Assembly (NCBI GenBank): GCA_016210485.1
Contig: JACQUD010000002.1
Span: forward strand, 1-42,332
Direction of reading: 5' to 3'
Length of the DNA stretch: 42,332 nucleotides
DNA from: Chloroflexota bacterium
Lineage (GTDB): Bacteria > Chloroflexota > Dehalococcoidia > JACQUD01
Shown: positions 18,522 to 27,318 of the stretch, piece by piece
Layout of the letters: every line of letters begins with the position of its first letter
How positions within the stretch are numbered: the stretch's first letter is position 1
The notes under the pieces: model-generated
The model's database searches: none
What the model was told of the DNA's origin: nothing
The model's input: only the letters and a program-made list of their open reading frames with translations
Translations under genes and position numbers: made by a program

Positions 18522-19222
18522 GGGCGCTGGAAGCGGAGCCTGAGCAGCCCCTGGATGTCCCGGTACACGGTGCTCCCTATCTTTACCCGGCTGTCGGGGT
18601 CCTCCGTCCAGGAGACGGGGATGTCTCTGATGCGGTAGCCTCGCTTCACGGCGATGATGAGGAGCTCAGTATCGAAGAACCATCCGGTATCCCGGGTCAG
18701 GGGGAGCAGGTCCTGGGCTGCCTTTCGGGATATGGCCTTGAAGCCGCACTGCGCGTCGGAGAAGGGTGTAAAGAACATGGCCTTTATGAGGAAGTTGTAA
18801 CTCCGGGATAGGACGTCCCGCTTCAAGGAGCGCCGCAGCCGGGAGCCGGGCAGGAGACGAGAGCCCACCGCCAGGTCATATCCCTCCTCGGCGATGGCTC
18901 TGATGAGGGGGGGATAGGCCTCCAGGCCTGTGGACAGGTCTACATCCATGTAGCTGAGGATGTCGGCGTCGCTCTCCAGCCAGGCGCGGCGCAGGGCACG
19001 GCCCCTCCCCCTCTCCTCTAGACGGATGCAGGAGACGGTGGGATGCTCCCTGGACAGCGCCTGGGCCAGGGCCAGAGTGCCGTCGGTAGAGCCGTTATCG
19101 GCGATGACTATTCGCCACTGCCACGGAAGATGCTCGCCCAGGAAAGCCCGCAGCCGGGCCACGCTGGGAACCAGAGCCTTCTCTTCGTTCAACACCGGAA
19201 TGACGACGTCTATGGCGGTCAC
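18509..19222 (-). CDS. family 2 glycosyltransferase (dolichyl-phosphate sugar synthase-like)
   Basis: IDVVIPVLNEEKALVPSVARL, IADNGSTDGTLALA, ILSYMDVDLSTGLEAYPPLI, DAQCGFKAISR. Confidence 0.93.
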   Translation of the reverse strand: MTAIDVVIPVLNEEKALVPSVARLRAFLGEHLPWQWRIVIADNGSTDGTLALAQALSREHPTVSCIRLEERGRGRALRRAWLESDADILSYMDVDLSTGLEAYPPLIRAIAEEGYDLAVGSRLLPGSRLRRSLKRDVLSRSYNFLIKAMFFTPFSDAQCGFKAISRKAAQDLLPLTRDTGWFFDTELLIIAVKRGYRIRDIPVSWTEDPDSRVKIGSTVYRDIQGLLRLRFQRPWRR

Positions 19223-19223
19223 G

Positions 19224-20351
19224 TTATTCTGTCAGCCCGCACGTTCGAAACATGAAGTGAGCTACTTGAAAGGGGTCTGAGGCGACGACGCTCTGGGCAT
19301 AAAGTTCCATGGTGCCGATATCCGAGGCCCGGCTGGTGAGGTCCCCTCTGTCCACCAGTCGGGCGACCATGGGGAAGCCTTCCCAGCTCTCCGGGGTGGG
19401 GGCCAGTGGGGGGCCGAAGATGGCCAGGTTGAAGGAAACAGCCCGCAGGCTTTGCCGGTAGCAGGTCAAGGCATCGAACACCAACTGCTTGAATCCCCTG
19501 CCCATCTCCGGGGTCAGGATGATGACCTCCTTCTCTTTTATGGGGGTGAGGTAGATCAGGAGCTGACATCCATCCCGCTCGAAGGCCAGGCCCAGAGCCT
19601 GGTGTACCCGGTAGAGGTCCTGGAAGTAGTCAGAGCCGTGCTCCTTTTTGTAGGCCAGGGCGGCGAGGCGCTGGGCCTCCACCTTGGCGTAGTGCTGGCC
19701 CCGGCCCAGCATCACCTGGGAGTGAGTATGGATGAGGGTGGCCCCGGCGCGCCACAGGCAGTTCCACAGGAAGAAGGGATATCGGGCTGAGGAGTCGGCT
19801 TTATGGGCCGCCGCCAGCCAGCGCCAGGCCACATCCAGCATGTCATCGAAGTGCTTCCAGGATACCACCAGGGGATTGTGCTCCCCCTCTATAACGATCA
19901 TGGCGTGCAGGCCGTCATATTTGGCGATGTTGGCGGCACTGAGACAGTATCGCCCGCGCACCCGCCCGAAGGTGTCCTCGGGTGTCTTGGCGAGGGGATT
20001 GTCCAGAGGCTCTACGATCCTGATGCTATCGTCGATGATCTGGGCCAGGGCGCCCAGGCGTTCCCTGGCGGAGACGGGCCGGCTGGCTCGCAGCTTGTTG
20101 AATAGGGTGCCCTCCAGGGTAACCTTGTTCAGGATTTTGATGATCTTCTGCTCTTTGACCGCTTGCACGGAGCCGAAGTTCTCCCTCACCAACTCCTCCA
20201 TATCGGGAGTGGGCTGGAGATAGCCCGTAACCGCCTGGAGGTGAAAGAGGCGGTGGAAAAGCTCCTTCTCCTGGGGAGGCAGCGCCCCCACCAGACGAGG
20301 CAGGTCGATGATGCTGGCAGTGTCTTTGTCCATAAAGATGCTCAGTGCCAA
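19224..20351 (-). CDS. GalT/HIT-superfamily-like protein (putative nucleotidylyltransferase/phosphorylase)
   Basis: 375 aa; GATLIHTHSQVMLGRG matches the HxHxQ motif of GalT-like proteins. Start may be the internal Met at 20333. Confidence 0.6.
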   Translation of the reverse strand: MALSIFMDKDTASIIDLPRLVGALPPQEKELFHRLFHLQAVTGYLQPTPDMEELVRENFGSVQAVKEQKIIKILNKVTLEGTLFNKLRASRPVSARERLGALAQIIDDSIRIVEPLDNPLAKTPEDTFGRVRGRYCLSAANIAKYDGLHAMIVIEGEHNPLVVSWKHFDDMLDVAWRWLAAAHKADSSARYPFFLWNCLWRAGATLIHTHSQVMLGRGQHYAKVEAQRLAALAYKKEHGSDYFQDLYRVHQALGLAFERDGCQLLIYLTPIKEKEVIILTPEMGRGFKQLVFDALTCYRQSLRAVSFNLAIFGPPLAPTPESWEGFPMVARLVDRGDLTSRASDIGTMELYAQSVVASDPFQVAHFMFRTCGLTE

Positions 20352-21904
20352 AAGGCCCGTTCGCCGGTGAGTACCATAGCCATGCCAGCGCTATCGGCGG
20401 CGGCGATAGAGGCCTGATCGTTGGCTGAGCCCCCCTGCTGGACGATGGCCGCGATGCCGTATTGGGCCGCCAACTCCACGCTGTCGGGGAAGGGGAAGAA
20501 GCTGTCCGAGGCCAGGATGGCTCCCCGTGCCCGTTCTCCCGCCTGCTCTAGGGCCAGGCGTGCCGCCCCCACGCGGCTCACCTGTCCGCTGCCGATGCCC
20601 AGGCTGACTCCGCCCGCGCCGTCCCACACCAGGATAGTGTTGGAGCGGATATGTCGCAAAAGCAGCCAGGCCTCCTCCATCCAGCGGAGTTGGTCGGGCG
20701 TGGGCGCCGCCTTGGTGACGACGCGCCACCCGGAGGAGCTAACGGGCCGAAGGTTGGCTTCCTGCAAGAGGAGGCCGCCTGGGATGTGTTTGAGGTTTAT
20801 GCTCCCGATAGGAAGGGGTTCTAGGGGAGGGACGGTGTATAGGATCATCCGGCGACGGGTATCGCGCAGGATGGCGACTGCCTCCTCCGCCGCGCCAGGG
20901 GCCACGATAGCGTCTATGTTGGAGGCCTCCTGCCCCTTGAACTTGGCCACCACCTGGGCTGTGGCCACGTCTATGGCCTGATTGAGGCCGATGATGCCGC
21001 CGAAGGCGGAAGTGGCATCGGCATGGATGGCCTTCTCTAACGCCTCTGCCAGGCTCCTGCCAAAGGCGAAGCCGCTGGGTGTGGCGTGCTTGATGACGGC
21101 CACCGCCGGGCGGTCGCGGAACTCGCGCACCGTCTCCAGGGCCGCCGAGAGGTCGTTAACATTGCAGAGGGAGAGCTCTTGCCCCAGGACCTGACTCCCC
21201 ACCGCCAGGCTGCTGTAGGCCACCCGAGGCTCTATGTAGAAGGCCCCCCGCTGATGGGGGTTCTCCCCGTAGCGGAGCACCCCGCGACGCTGGTAGGCCA
21301 GGGTCAGCTCCTCCGGGAAATAGGGCGCTGTCTTGTCCTGGCGCAGGTACTGGGCGATAACGGTGTCGTAGTAGGCCACGTGCTGGAAGGCCTTCTGGGC
21401 CAGGCGCTGCCGCTCCTCCAGGCCTACCAGCCCTTTTTCCAGGGCCTCCAGAATTTGAGGATAGTCAGCGGGGTCGCAGACCACCAGCACATGGGGGAAG
21501 TTCTTGGCTGCCGAGCGTAGCATGGTCGGGCCGCCGATGTCAATGTTCTCCAGGGCCTCATCCAGGGTGACGCCCGGCCTGGCCACGGTCTGGGCGAAGG
21601 GGTAGAGGTTCACCGCCACCAGGTCTATGCCCTGGAAGCCGTGCCTTTTCATCTGCTCCCGGTGGTCGGGGATGTCGCGGCGGAAGAGGATGCCGCTGTG
21701 GACGGCGGGGTGGAGGGTCTTTACCCGGCCATCCAGCATCTCGGGGAAGTCCGTCATCTCTTCGATGCCCCGGACAGCGACGCCGGCCCCCTCCAGGGCC
21801 CTTTTTGTGCCGCCGGTGGAGAAGAGCTCCATCCCCTGGTCCACTAGCCCTTTGCCGAAATCGACGATCCCTGTCTTGTCATAGACGCTGAGGATGGCGC
21901 GCAA
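20342..21904 (-). CDS. purH: bifunctional AICAR transformylase / IMP cyclohydrolase
   Basis: AILSVYDKTGIVDFGKGLVDQGMELFSTGGT, EMLDGRVKTLHPAVHSGIL, LRYGENPHQRGAFY, IKHATPSGFAFG. Confidence 0.97.
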   Translation of the reverse strand: MRAILSVYDKTGIVDFGKGLVDQGMELFSTGGTKRALEGAGVAVRGIEEMTDFPEMLDGRVKTLHPAVHSGILFRRDIPDHREQMKRHGFQGIDLVAVNLYPFAQTVARPGVTLDEALENIDIGGPTMLRSAAKNFPHVLVVCDPADYPQILEALEKGLVGLEERQRLAQKAFQHVAYYDTVIAQYLRQDKTAPYFPEELTLAYQRRGVLRYGENPHQRGAFYIEPRVAYSSLAVGSQVLGQELSLCNVNDLSAALETVREFRDRPAVAVIKHATPSGFAFGRSLAEALEKAIHADATSAFGGIIGLNQAIDVATAQVVAKFKGQEASNIDAIVAPGAAEEAVAILRDTRRRMILYTVPPLEPLPIGSINLKHIPGGLLLQEANLRPVSSSGWRVVTKAAPTPDQLRWMEEAWLLLRHIRSNTILVWDGAGGVSLGIGSGQVSRVGAARLALEQAGERARGAILASDSFFPFPDSVELAAQYGIAAIVQQGGSANDQASIAAADSAGMAMVLTGERAFWH

Positions 21905-22051
21905 AGTTTATTCCCCCTTCATTCAACAGAATCTCTTGCTTGTAGCGCAGGCTTCAAGCGCTCATACTCTTCCCGATGGCTTCGAGATATTCTTCTATTT
22001 CAGAGATAGAGGGTAACCCCGTATCTCGGCATGGGATATGTGGCAAAGAAC

Positions 22052-23845
22052 TTAGCTCACCAGACTCATAGATTTGAGCGCCGGGAGCAGGAAGTCGAGC
22101 CCTAGTCGCTCCAGGCCTTCTCTCGGTGGCAAGCCTTCCTCGGTCAGCCTCAGGTTTTTCACGTAATACCTTTTTTTCTCCGCCTCAAACTCCGCTTTAT
22201 CCCACACCCATGTATTGCCGTATTTGTCAGTAATGGGTTCATCGAAGGCCCGTGGGGGGAAGTTGTCATCTTTAGAGGGATGATACCCTTCCCTGAGGCT
22301 GAGACACCTGTTGAAGTAGTAGTTTCTCAGAGCTATATCCTTAACATCGTCCAGGGACAGATTCCATCCACAAGCAGCATTCAGGAATACCCTGGTAGCC
22401 TCCTCTATGGAGCCCCATATTTGCTGAAACGGAGGTGTGGTAAAAATGCATGCTGTCGCTGCCTCCGTCAAGGCTGATTCTATGCCGTGGCCCATGCGGG
22501 CGCCGTTATGGCTCGTGGCGAAGGGAATGCCCCAGGCAACCTCCTTATTGCGCACATCGTATGTTGGGGCAGCGCACCCATGAACCTCAAATGCATACCA
22601 CTTAGATTTCTCTCCGAAGACCTGGTAGGCTCGTCGGAATCCTTCGGCGAGAGCAGCGGGCGCCCGGCCTTGTTTATAGGCGATTTTCTTCATGAGCTCA
22701 CAGGTGGCCGCCACATCGCCCCAACGCAGGTCGATTCCGCCAAGGTCTTCTTTAGTGATGATCCCATGCTCGTAGAGGTCCATGGCCCAGGCTACTATCC
22801 CCCCCAGCTCCTCGCCGTCCATCCCCAGCTCGTCCTCTAGTGTCGCTATCTCCAGCATCTCTTCGAAGCCTACCATAATGTTGGCATTGAAGCCCCCCAC
22901 GTTATCGTGCCTTATCTCGCCTCCGAAGGCTCCCTTAGGCCCATTCTTAAAGTAAGGGACAAAACAAGCGGCGGCGCACCCGGGGCAACCGTCCGTCCAG
23001 ATATGGTACTTCAAGCAATGGTCGAGGTAGTTGCTTTCCTCAACAATTTCATGATACCCGAAGTGATTGTTCTTGATTCCCTCGGCGGCGTAGCGTAGCA
23101 GAGGGGCCGGCGACGCTGTGGCTCCCCACCGACTCCTGGACAGCTTGTGTAACGCTGTTTTTGAGCTGACAGCGTAGGTCCTGAATAGCTCCCAAACCTT
23201 CTGATGGTCGGCGTAGGAGGGGCCTTTAGTTCCCCTCACGGCGATAGCCTTGAGATTCTTGGAGCCCATCACCGCGCCGCACCCCCATTTGGAGGCGCTA
23301 TGGACAAACTCCGTGGTTGCGTTGGCGTATCTCACCAGGTTCTCGCCGGCAGGGCCTATACAGAGCACTCCGAACATCTCGCCGGTCTCCTCGTTCAATC
23401 TATCCCGCAGCATGACCTCAGTCTCTTGCTTCCACTTGCCCCACAGGTCCGAGGCATCTCGAATCTCTACCTTGTCATCATAGACGTAAAGATAGACCGG
23501 CCTCTTCGCCCTGCCTTTGAACAGAATCCCTGCCCCATATTGGGCTTTCACTATCTCATCGCCGATGTAGCCGGAGACAGTGCTTCTCCCAGCCCAGTTA
23601 GTCAGGGGGGATTTGAAGCTCAAAACCATCTTCGTTCCCAGGAGGCCCGTTAACGGCCCTACGCCGACGTGGAGGATGTTATCTGGACCGAGGGCATCTG
23701 CCCCCTGAGGCACCAAGTCCCACATCAGTTTGTTGGCTAGCCCCCTGGCTCCCAGGTATTTTTTGACATCTTCGGTGACGTCTAAGACCCGGCTGGTCTC
23801 TTTCGTCAAATCTACTTCTAATAGCTTGAAGTTGACTTCAGACAT
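22052..23845 (-). CDS. aldehyde:ferredoxin oxidoreductase family tungsten enzyme (AOR-1)
   Basis: LGARGLANKLMWDLVPQGADALGPDN, GPLTGLLGTKMVLSFKSPLT, CGAVMGSKNLKAIAVRGTKG, CPGCAAAC cluster motif; start set at MSEVNFKLLEVDL. Confidence 0.93.
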   Translation of the reverse strand: MSEVNFKLLEVDLTKETSRVLDVTEDVKKYLGARGLANKLMWDLVPQGADALGPDNILHVGVGPLTGLLGTKMVLSFKSPLTNWAGRSTVSGYIGDEIVKAQYGAGILFKGRAKRPVYLYVYDDKVEIRDASDLWGKWKQETEVMLRDRLNEETGEMFGVLCIGPAGENLVRYANATTEFVHSASKWGCGAVMGSKNLKAIAVRGTKGPSYADHQKVWELFRTYAVSSKTALHKLSRSRWGATASPAPLLRYAAEGIKNNHFGYHEIVEESNYLDHCLKYHIWTDGCPGCAAACFVPYFKNGPKGAFGGEIRHDNVGGFNANIMVGFEEMLEIATLEDELGMDGEELGGIVAWAMDLYEHGIITKEDLGGIDLRWGDVAATCELMKKIAYKQGRAPAALAEGFRRAYQVFGEKSKWYAFEVHGCAAPTYDVRNKEVAWGIPFATSHNGARMGHGIESALTEAATACIFTTPPFQQIWGSIEEATRVFLNAACGWNLSLDDVKDIALRNYYFNRCLSLREGYHPSKDDNFPPRAFDEPITDKYGNTWVWDKAEFEAEKKRYYVKNLRLTEEGLPPREGLERLGLDFLLPALKSMSLVS

Positions 23846-24512
23846 CTGACTGCCTCCACCCCGGATAGCCCATGCTGTCTTTCGGCAGCGGATACAATCT
23901 CTTGGCAATCAGCTCGGCCTTTTCATCCGGATGCTTCCGCAAGACGTCTTCTACTGAATAGCCGAAACGTGCCGCCGTGCTTTTGTAGTAGAGGGCATTG
24001 GTGGGACACACGTTGACGCACTGGGGATCGCGGTTGCCATTGTTCTCGACATCGCACAGGTCGCAGACGAAGGGCGTCTCAGTGACTGAGGGATAGGTTC
24101 GTATGGCTTTGGCTGAACATGCCTCACGACATAGTAAGCAGGACAGCCCGAGGCATCTCTCTTTGTCGATCACCATATGAGACGTACGACCATCGAAGTA
24201 GACTGCCGGTGGAGTTACAGGGCAGGCCTTTTCGCACTCCCTTTCTTCATCCGGGCAGTGAACGCACGTCATCTGGACTGCTTTAGGCAGGGGCAAGAGA
24301 TATTTTCGAACCTGTATCCTGGATAGGTCTTTATTGATTACGCCGAAATGCTGCATGGAGCAGGCCATCTGGCAGATCCCGCAGCCCACGCATTTCATCT
24401 CATCGCATTCGATGAAGGCAGGCCCTTGGGGATAGGGATAGTTCTCCTGACCCCAGCCCTTTTCCTTGTCTCTCTCCGCCATTGTGGAAGCCTCCTTCTT
24501 AAGTTTTGCCAT
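23838..24512 (-). CDS. 4Fe-4S ferredoxin-type electron-transfer subunit of AOR-1
   Basis: Several CxxCxxC clusters: CVGCGICQMAC, CVHCPDEERECEKACP, CLGLSCLLCREACS, CDLCDVENNGNRDPQCVNVCP; start overlaps no gene but is adjacent to the purM stop. Confidence 0.92.
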   Translation of the reverse strand: MAKLKKEASTMAERDKEKGWGQENYPYPQGPAFIECDEMKCVGCGICQMACSMQHFGVINKDLSRIQVRKYLLPLPKAVQMTCVHCPDEERECEKACPVTPPAVYFDGRTSHMVIDKERCLGLSCLLCREACSAKAIRTYPSVTETPFVCDLCDVENNGNRDPQCVNVCPTNALYYKSTAARFGYSVEDVLRKHPDEKAELIAKRLYPLPKDSMGYPGWRQSDV

Positions 24513-25544
24513 TCATGGTTCCCTCCCCACCTCCCCCACCACCATAGCACCGGGCAGGGCCTGGAGCAAGGCATCGGCGTCCGCCGGGGCGGCGGCCACC
24601 ACCATGCCCAGCCCCATGTTGAACACTCGATACATCTCCTCTTTGTCCACCTGGCCCCGCCTCTGGATTATACCGAAGATGGGCGGCACGGGCCAGGAGC
24701 CTTCTTTGAACTTGGCCGTCAGTCCTTTGGGTAGGACACGGGGCACGTTCCCCGGCAAGCCGCCACCCGTGATGTGGGCCAGGCCCTTCACTCTCCTCAA
24801 GACAGGCCCCACCTCCTTCAGATAGCAGCGATGAGGCTCCAGCAGCTCCTCCCCCAGTGTCCGCCCCAGCTCAGTGTAGCGCTTCTCCAGGGCCTTGGGA
24901 TTTTCATCCAGGTTGAAGATGCGCCTCACCAGCGAGTAGCCGTTGGTGTGGAGGCCGGAGGAGGGCAGCCCCAGGAGGACATCCCCCACCCTTATCCGGC
25001 TCTCATCGATGACCTCATCCCGCTCCACGGCCCCCACGATGAAGCCAGCCACATCGTAGTCGCCAGGCTTATACGTGCCGGGCATCTCCGCCGTCTCCCC
25101 GCCTATGAGGGCGCAACCCACTCCCCGACAGGCCTTAGCTATCCCTGAGACGATGGCCTCTACCACCTTGGGGTTCATTTTCCCCAGACCGATGTAGTCC
25201 AGGAAGAAGAGGGGGCGAGCGCCGCTGGTGAGGATGTCGTTGACGCAGTGGTGCACCAGGTCTAGGCCGATGCTATGGTGTCTCCCCATAGCCTGGGCGA
25301 TTTTAACTTTGGTTCCCACGCCATCGGTGGAGGCGGAGAGGACGGGGTCTCGGTAGCCTTTAAGCTGGAAGAGGCCGGAGAAGAGTCCAATGTCAGCCAG
25401 GACTTGAGGGCCGAAGGTGGAGCGGACGTGGGCCTTGAGACGCTCCTTGGCCTGCCCTGCAGCGTCCAAATCGACCCCGGCGGAGGAGTATGTCAGCTTT
25501 TCCACAGGGGTTTTCTTGTCTTGGAGTCGGCCCCGGCCCGCCAT
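24513..25544 (-). CDS. purM: phosphoribosylformylglycinamidine cyclo-ligase
   Basis: LTYSSAGVDLDAAGQAKERLK, DGVGTKVKIAQAMGRHHSIGLDLVHHCVNDILTSGARPLFFLDYIGLG, ALIGGETAEMPGTY. Confidence 0.97.
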   Translation of the reverse strand: MAGRGRLQDKKTPVEKLTYSSAGVDLDAAGQAKERLKAHVRSTFGPQVLADIGLFSGLFQLKGYRDPVLSASTDGVGTKVKIAQAMGRHHSIGLDLVHHCVNDILTSGARPLFFLDYIGLGKMNPKVVEAIVSGIAKACRGVGCALIGGETAEMPGTYKPGDYDVAGFIVGAVERDEVIDESRIRVGDVLLGLPSSGLHTNGYSLVRRIFNLDENPKALEKRYTELGRTLGEELLEPHRCYLKEVGPVLRRVKGLAHITGGGLPGNVPRVLPKGLTAKFKEGSWPVPPIFGIIQRRGQVDKEEMYRVFNMGLGMVVAAAPADADALLQALPGAMVVGEVGREP

Positions 25545-26990
25545 CTAAACTTCCAGGGCCAGCTTGTCCATCCCCTCCACCGCCCCCAGCTCTAGCTGGA
25601 CTGGGACGGGATATTCGCCGGTGAAGCAGGCCAGACAGAAAGAGTCGCAGGGCAGCCCCACCGCCCGGATGAGGCCCTCCAGGCTTAAATAGCCCAGGGA
25701 GTCAGCGCCGATGAAATGACAAATATCAGGGACGGACTTGTAGGCAGCGATGAGCTCCTGCCTGGTGGCCATGTCCACCCCGAAGAAGCAGGGGAAGCGG
25801 ATGGGAGGGGCGCAGATGCGCAGGTGAATTTCCCTGGCCCCAGCCCGGCGCAGCATGGCCACGATGTGGGGCGTCGTGGTGCCCCGGACGATGCTATCCT
25901 CCACCACCACCACTCGCTTGCCGCCCAGGACCTCAGGCAGAGGGTTGAACTTGAGCTTGACCCCCAGATCTCGGAGGCGCTGGTCGGGCTGGATGAAAGT
26001 GCGTCCCACGTAGCGGTTCTTCACCACTCCCTCGGCGAAGGGGATGCCCGAGGCATGAGCGTAGCCGATGGCCGCCTCGGTGGCCGAGTCGGGTACACCC
26101 ATCACCAGGTCGGCGTCCACCGGATACTCCTTGGCCAGCTCCATCCCCATGGCGGTCCGGGCCTGGTAGAGTAGCCGGCTCCCGATGACGCTGTCGGGCC
26201 GGGCGAAGTAGATATATTCGAAGATGCACGCCGCCTTCCGATGGGAAGGCTCTCGGAAGCTGGCCACACCATGTTGGTCGATGACCAAGAGCTCCCCCGG
26301 CTCCACCTCCCGCAGGAAATGGGCACCGATATGGTCCAGGGCGCAACTCTCCGAGGCCAGCACCCAGCCCCCGTTCAGGCTGCCCAGGCACAGAGGGCGC
26401 ACCCCCAGGGGGTCCCGCACCCCCATCAGGCAATCCTGAGTGAGGAGGGTCAGGCTATAGGCCCCCTCCAGGCGGCGCATGGCGTAGCAAACTTTCTCCA
26501 CCCAGCTCCGCCCCGGGGCCAGGGCGATGAGGCGAGCGATGACCTCGGAGTCTGTGGAGGAGGTGAAGGAGCATCCTCGGGCCATGAGGTCCCGGCTCAG
26601 AGTGCGACAGTTGACGATGTTGCCGTTATGGGCTAGGGCCAACTCCCCCAGCGAGCTCCGGACCAGCACGGGCTGGGCGTTGGCCGGGGTATTGGAGCCT
26701 TTGGTGGAGTAGCGGTTGTGGCCTATGGCGTGGCGGCCTTGGAGCTGACCCAGGGCCTCTTCTGTGAAGACCTGGGATACCAGGCCCAGGCCCGTGTGGA
26801 GGCGAATATCCTGGCCATTGCTAGTGGCGATGCCGGCGCTCTCTTGCCCGCGGTGCTGAAGGGCGAAGAGGCCAAAAAAGGTTACACGAGCCACATCCTC
26901 GCCGGGTGCATAAACTCCGAACACCCCGCAAGCTTCGCGGCCCCCCTCGGCCTCGTGAAAGCTAGAAGACCTCCCCTGCGCCAGAGGCAC
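25545..26990 (-). CDS. purF: amidophosphoribosyltransferase
   Basis: EACGVFGVYAPGEDVARVTFFGLFALQHRGQESAGIAT, GHNRYSTKGSN, VVVVEDSIVRGTTTPHIVAMLRRAGA. Confidence 0.98.
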   Translation of the reverse strand: MPLAQGRSSSFHEAEGGREACGVFGVYAPGEDVARVTFFGLFALQHRGQESAGIATSNGQDIRLHTGLGLVSQVFTEEALGQLQGRHAIGHNRYSTKGSNTPANAQPVLVRSSLGELALAHNGNIVNCRTLSRDLMARGCSFTSSTDSEVIARLIALAPGRSWVEKVCYAMRRLEGAYSLTLLTQDCLMGVRDPLGVRPLCLGSLNGGWVLASESCALDHIGAHFLREVEPGELLVIDQHGVASFREPSHRKAACIFEYIYFARPDSVIGSRLLYQARTAMGMELAKEYPVDADLVMGVPDSATEAAIGYAHASGIPFAEGVVKNRYVGRTFIQPDQRLRDLGVKLKFNPLPEVLGGKRVVVVEDSIVRGTTTPHIVAMLRRAGAREIHLRICAPPIRFPCFFGVDMATRQELIAAYKSVPDICHFIGADSLGYLSLEGLIRAVGLPCDSFCLACFTGEYPVPVQLELGAVEGMDKLALEV

Positions 26991-27020
26991 CCCCTAAGCT
27001 TTGTTCTTCCGAGCACTATC

Positions 27021-27050
27021 ATTATACCCTTTGTGCGGAGGAAAGGTCAA
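27021..27050 (-). promoter_or_regulatory. promoter of purF operon
   Basis: Minus strand TTGACC (27050-27045), 18-nt spacer, TATAAT (27026-27021). Confidence 0.7.
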
Positions 27051-27104
27051 CAGAAGATGCTCGCCGAGGTGTTCAGAGACCCGGTGCCCCGGCTGACAGA
27101 ATCA

Positions 27105-27133
27105 TTGACACCTCCACTACCTTTAGCTATAAT
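27105..27133 (+). promoter_or_regulatory. perfect consensus sigma70-type promoter
   Basis: TTGACA (27105-27110), exactly 17 nt, TATAAT (27128-27133); the tRNA-like sequence starts 11 nt downstream. Confidence 0.8.
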
Positions 27134-27143
27134 CCCTGGTGCA

Positions 27144-27212
27144 AGTGATGTAGCTCAGCGATAGGGCGACTGCTTCTCAATCAGGGAAGCGAGAAGTCGA
27201 GCCACTTCGCTA
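27144..27212 (+). ncRNA. degenerate tRNA-like RNA / tRNA pseudogene (closest by eye to tRNA-Glu CTC)
   Basis: AGTGATG ... CTTCGCT acceptor-like stem (6 of 7 positions pair, one of them G-T), TAGCTCAGCGATAGGGC D-arm with 4-bp stem, ACTGC-TTCTCAA-TCAGG anticodon-like arm with only 3 pairs, collapsed T-arm (GAAGTCGAGCCA). Confidence 0.45.
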
Positions 27213-27318
27213 ACCCCATGAAGCAAAGTCAAATCACTACGGCGGTGGTTTTGTCGCAGGCTAACAGCAGTCCGAAGCTGGCTTTCGGCCAATCTAGCCT
27301 TAGAGCCAAAGGGTAAGA

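Noticed and set aside
22280-23653. Several plus-strand ORFs over AOR-1
   Set aside because: Overlap a clear AOR coding frame with Cys motifs intact.
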